Shown piece by piece: positions 61,221-64,000 of a stretch of 64,000 nucleotides of DNA. The notes below the pieces were generated by a model. That model saw nothing but the letters and a program-made list of their open reading frames with translations. It searched no databases and was not told the origin of the DNA. Where the stretch lies: contig NZ_LT629796.1 of the NCBI RefSeq assembly GCF_900106065.1, positions 6,114,501 to 6,178,500 on the forward strand. Direction: 5' to 3'. Every line of letters begins with the position of its first letter. Positions within the stretch are counted from its first letter, which is position 1. Source of the stretch: Pseudomonas mandelii (GTDB lineage: Bacteria; Pseudomonadota; Gammaproteobacteria; Pseudomonadales; Pseudomonadaceae). Both the position numbers and the translations under genes were made by a program.

Positions 61221-61876
61221 TCGGCATTCTGATCCCCGCGCATAACGAAGAAGACTTGCTCGAAGACTGCCTTGAGGCGGCCCTGCTCGCCGCGCAACAC
61301 GAGCGGCTGGGCGGTGAAACCGTCGAGGTGCTGGTGGTGCTCGACAGTTGCACCGACCGGTCCTCGGAGATCGTCAGCGCCTATCCGGTGCACAGTCTGG
61401 CGATCGAGGCACGCAACGTCGGTCAGGCCCGCGCCGCCGGCGCACGGTTTCTGCTGGAGCGCGGGGCTCGCTGGATTTCCTGTTCCGATGCCGACAGCCG
61501 TGTGGCGCACGATTGGCTGGTGGCGCAACTGGCCCTCGACGTCGATGCGGTGTGCGGCACGGTTACGGTGGAGGCGTGGCACGAGGCGTTCGATGAGTCG
61601 GCTCAGATTCGCTATCACCAGCACTATCAGGCCCGCGAAGGTCATCGGCACATTCATGGAGCCAATCTGGGCATCAGTGCTGACGCCTATCAGCGCGCCG
61701 GCGGTTTCGAACCGCTGGCCTGTGACGAAGATGTGCAACTGGTGCGACAACTCGAACGCTGTGGCGCAAACATAGCCTGGAGCCATCGCCCGCAAGTGCT
61801 GACCAGTGCTCGGCTGGACAGTCGCGCACGCGGTGGTTTCGGCGATTATTTGCGAGACCTGGTACAGCCTGGTTAA
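61217..61876 (+). CDS. Family 2 glycosyltransferase
   Basis: A 219-residue GT-A fold enzyme, starting MIGILIPAHNEEDLLEDCLEAA with the nucleotide-binding region VEVLVVLDSCTDRSSEIV, the metal-binding motif SCSDADSRV (DXD-like) and an acceptor-region motif GGFEPLACDEDVQLVRQLE. No membrane segment is visible, so it would act in the cytoplasm. It overlaps the methyltransferase gene by 4 bases and ends the coupled ACAD/PIG-L/MT/GT set. Confidence 0.88.
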   Translation: MIGILIPAHNEEDLLEDCLEAALLAAQHERLGGETVEVLVVLDSCTDRSSEIVSAYPVHSLAIEARNVGQARAAGARFLLERGARWISCSDADSRVAHDWLVAQLALDVDAVCGTVTVEAWHEAFDESAQIRYHQHYQAREGHRHIHGANLGISADAYQRAGGFEPLACDEDVQLVRQLERCGANIAWSHRPQVLTSARLDSRARGGFGDYLRDLVQPG

Positions 61877-62000
61877 AAAATACCGTCTCAGATGCCAGCA
61901 CCACGCGACGAATAGCGAGACTTGAGCAATACTCTCCTCGCGGCAATCCAGGGTATGGAGCGCTGCACATTGCTCTCAAACAGAACAAGGACGTAGCCCG

Positions 62001-62759
62001 ATGAAACCCGTTTCCCTCATCGAAAGCAGCTTGCCGGGACAGGTCTGGAACAGCGCCCGGCAACTGGACAACATCCCCGTCATCAACACCGAGACCCTGG
62101 TCCCCACTGGCGCGCGTGCCGTGGTCATTGCGCCGCATCCTGGCGATGAAGTGGTCATGTGTGGAGGCTTGCTTCAGCTCCTATCCTCGTTGGGTCATCC
62201 CCTGCAATTGATCTCGATTACCGATGGCAGCGCCAGCCATCCGGGCTCGCAACAGTGGTCAGAGAAACGCCTGAGTGTGTTTCGCGGCCAGGAAAGCGTC
62301 GAAGCCTTGCGCCGGCTCGGTTTACCGATGCACAGCCTGAAGTGGATTCGCGGCGGCTTTACCGACAACGCCCTGGCCAAGCATGAAACCCAATTGACCC
62401 AATTCATCGCCCGTTATTTGCGCCCCGGCGATGTGGTGTTCACTACCTGGCGCGAAGACGGCACCTGCGATCATGACGCCGTCGGCCGCGCCAGCGCCAA
62501 TGCGGCGAGCATGGTCGGCGCGACGATCAACGAACTGCCGGTCTGGGCCTGGCACTGGCCGACCCGAGATCAAGGACTCTTTCCCTGGCATCGTGCGCGC
62601 AAAGTACGCCTCGACACCTGGACCGTCGCGCGCAAAAGCCACGCCACCCACGCCTACGCCAGCCAGCTCGACGGCGAACCGGCCATCGGCATCGCGCCAC
62701 TGCTGCCCCGGGTGATACTGGAGCGCATGCGTTTGCCCTATGAAGTTGTCTTTGTCTGA
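62001..62759 (+). CDS. PIG-L family protein with altered active-site motif
   Basis: A 252-residue paralogue of the 59866-60624 protein; the two align over their whole length (NIPVINTETLVPTGARAVVI; SITDGSASHPGSQQWSEKRL; WREDGTCDHDAVGRASA). The catalytic motif reads APHPGDEVVMCGG: the Asp that acts as general base in PIG-L/MshB enzymes is Gly here, while the metal-binding His, second Asp and distal His are retained. Activity may be lost or changed. It is separated from the GT2 gene by 124 bases and so may have its own promoter. Confidence 0.85.
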   Translation: MKPVSLIESSLPGQVWNSARQLDNIPVINTETLVPTGARAVVIAPHPGDEVVMCGGLLQLLSSLGHPLQLISITDGSASHPGSQQWSEKRLSVFRGQESVEALRRLGLPMHSLKWIRGGFTDNALAKHETQLTQFIARYLRPGDVVFTTWREDGTCDHDAVGRASANAASMVGATINELPVWAWHWPTRDQGLFPWHRARKVRLDTWTVARKSHATHAYASQLDGEPAIGIAPLLPRVILERMRLPYEVVFV

Positions 62760-62783
62760 CCCAATTCCCCATCCAACCCATCC

Positions 62784-62874
62784 CTGCGGGAGAGAGCCTG
62801 CTCGCGATATCGTTGGGGCAGTCGACATCAATGCTGGATGTCACTCCGCTATCGCGAGCAGGCTCGCTCCCACA
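62784..62874. repeat. REP-type inverted repeat
   Basis: GAGAGAGCCTGCTCGCGATA and the inverted copy TATCGCGAGCAGGCTCGCTC flank a ~40-base centre between the second PIG-L gene and the EEP hydrolase. Confidence 0.8.
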
Positions 62875-62955
62875 TGGAATGGGTGTCGCTCAAACTGAAC
62901 TGCCCGCCGCTGCATCAGTCGCATGCATAAGCAGCCCAGATTCAGAGGAGTGAAC

Positions 62956-63756
62956 GTGACTAGCGATTCCGAGCAGCGAGCCGTTGAATCAGTGCCCTTG
63001 GACTCGCCCCCGGCGATTCATCGATTGAGGGTGCTGACGGTCAACACCCACAAAGGGTTTACCGCCCTCAATCGGCGATTCATCCTTCCGGAGCTGCGAG
63101 AAGCGGTGCGCAGTACGTCGGCCGATCTTGTATTCCTGCAGGAAGTGGTCGGCGAGCACGATCGGCATTCCTCCCGTTACAACGACTGGCCGCAGACCTC
63201 GCAATACGAGTTCCTGGCCGACAGCATGTGGAGCGATTTCGCCTACGGTCGCAACGCCGTTTACCCCAACGGCCATCATGGCAACGCGCTGCTATCGAAA
63301 TACCCGATTCGCGAACACCGCAATCTCGATGTCTCGATCACCGGCCCCGAACGCCGCGGCTTGCTGCACTGTGTACTGGACGTGCCGGGGCACGCGGAAG
63401 TCCATGCGATCTGCGTGCACTTGAGCTTGCTGGAAAGTCATCGCCAGTTGCAGCTGCAACTGCTCTGCCTACTGCTCGAATCCCTGCCCGACGATGCGCC
63501 GGTCATCATCGCCGGCGACTTCAACGACTGGCAGTTGCAAGGCAACGCCGCCCTCTCCCGTCGCAATTACCTGCACGAAGCCTTCGAACGCCACAATGGC
63601 CGCCCGGCGAAAACCTACCCGGCGCGCTTTCCGCTGCTGCGCCTGGACCGGGTCTACCTGCGCAACGCCAGCAGCCACAACCCGCGAATTCTCGGCAATA
63701 AACCCTGGACGCACCTGTCGGATCACTTGCCGTTGGCGGTGGAAGTGCACCTCTGA
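62956..63756 (+). CDS. Endonuclease/exonuclease/phosphatase (EEP) family protein
   Basis: I prefer the GTG start at 62956 (266 residues), because AGAGGAG lies five bases upstream; an ATG at 62923 is in frame without a good ribosome binding site. Family motifs: VLTVNTHKGFTALNRRF (metal-binding Asn), LVFLQEVVGEHD (Glu), HAICVHLSLLESHR, IIAGDFNDWQ (catalytic Asp/Asn) and LSDHLPLAVEV (final His). Such proteins are metal-dependent phosphodiesterases acting on nucleic acids or phospholipids. No signal peptide is seen. Confidence 0.88.
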   Translation: MTSDSEQRAVESVPLDSPPAIHRLRVLTVNTHKGFTALNRRFILPELREAVRSTSADLVFLQEVVGEHDRHSSRYNDWPQTSQYEFLADSMWSDFAYGRNAVYPNGHHGNALLSKYPIREHRNLDVSITGPERRGLLHCVLDVPGHAEVHAICVHLSLLESHRQLQLQLLCLLLESLPDDAPVIIAGDFNDWQLQGNAALSRRNYLHEAFERHNGRPAKTYPARFPLLRLDRVYLRNASSHNPRILGNKPWTHLSDHLPLAVEVHL

Positions 63757-63768
63757 GCGATCAATGCA

Positions 63769-64000
63769 TCAAGGTGCGTTGACCACAACATAGGTCACAT
63801 TGCTGCCCTGATACTGCGGCTGGTACCAGGTCGAACCGCACTGCATGTACACCGTGTTGTATTGCATGACCTGCACGCAACTGGTGGGCATTTGTGCCGG
63901 CGTCAGGATCGAGCCAACCACCGCTGCTGTCACCGCGACCGTCGCGGTCACGGCCGCCGCCGTGGCGATCGGATGATAGTGATCGTCGTAGCCATAGCGG
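63769..64000 (-). CDS. Small secreted/envelope protein, 5' end outside window
   Basis: The last ~77 codons of a minus-strand gene that continues past the right edge. The visible part reads YGYDDHYHPIATAAAVTATV, an Ala/Val-rich hydrophobic stretch, then PTSCVQVMQYNTVYMQCGSTWYQPQYQG and NVTYVVVNAP. The Tyr/Gln-rich tail with two Cys residues resembles small hypothetical envelope proteins of Pseudomonas. No function can be assigned. Confidence 0.65.
   Translation of the reverse strand, partial: RYGYDDHYHPIATAAAVTATVAVTAAVVGSILTPAQMPTSCVQVMQYNTVYMQCGSTWYQPQYQGSNVTYVVVNAP

Overview
The window looks like chromosomal DNA of a fluorescent-group Pseudomonas. Supporting signs are many inverted REP-type palindromes (GAGCxxGCTCxCTCC-like), an aruH-type arginine:pyruvate aminotransferase, a kgu (2-ketogluconate) remnant, and the glgA-treZ-malQ-treY-glgX trehalose/glycogen cluster. 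It falls into two halves.

(1) About 1-28,450: an accessory region that appears to be the right part of a genomic island. From the left it holds the end of a metal-type response regulator and two divergent, paralogous CzcRS/CopRS-like two-component pairs. A czcCBA heavy-metal RND efflux operon follows, then small periplasmic DUF2790-type proteins whose upstream DNA resembles that of czcC, suggesting one metal regulon. Next comes a group II intron of bacterial class C type, whose reverse transcriptase is split just before its YADD active site by an IS66-family element with a perfect 8-bp target duplication. An OprD-family porin follows, then a type VI secretion VgrG-Tle1 phospholipase effector (three frameshifts) with a DUF2931 lipoprotein as likely immunity protein. 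The region ends in four tightly coupled genes, three tyrosine recombinases and a small HTH/coiled-coil protein, which are the probable mobility module. The island abuts the C-terminal remnant of kguT, so it seems to have inserted into that transporter gene; its other end lies outside the window.

(2) About 28,450-64,000: core-like DNA. It has kguD, aruH, a chemotaxis receptor, a glycerate locus (glycerate kinase, CdaR-type regulator, divergent MFS transporter), a DUF6124 protein, an RCC1-like repeat protein and a 1,680-residue Ig-like repeat protein. The last two share a palindrome-containing leader, and a 157-bp near-identical element precedes the DUF6124 and RCC1-like genes. A LysR regulator and an aldo/keto reductase follow. 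Then comes a long co-directional cluster: glgA, treZ, malQ, treY, a DUF2934 protein and glgX (maltodextrin to trehalose and glycogen turnover), leading directly into an uncharacterised set of acyl-CoA dehydrogenase-like protein, PIG-L deacetylase, NodS-like methyltransferase, family 2 glycosyltransferase and a second, active-site-altered PIG-L protein. An EEP-family hydrolase and the end of a small secreted protein close the window.

The most notable points are the recombinase-borne island carrying a T6SS effector, the nested IS-in-intron, the three same-type single-base losses in the effector gene, the repeated leader elements, and the PIG-L/NodS/GT2/ACAD cluster. All family calls were made by reading sequence; no database search was run.
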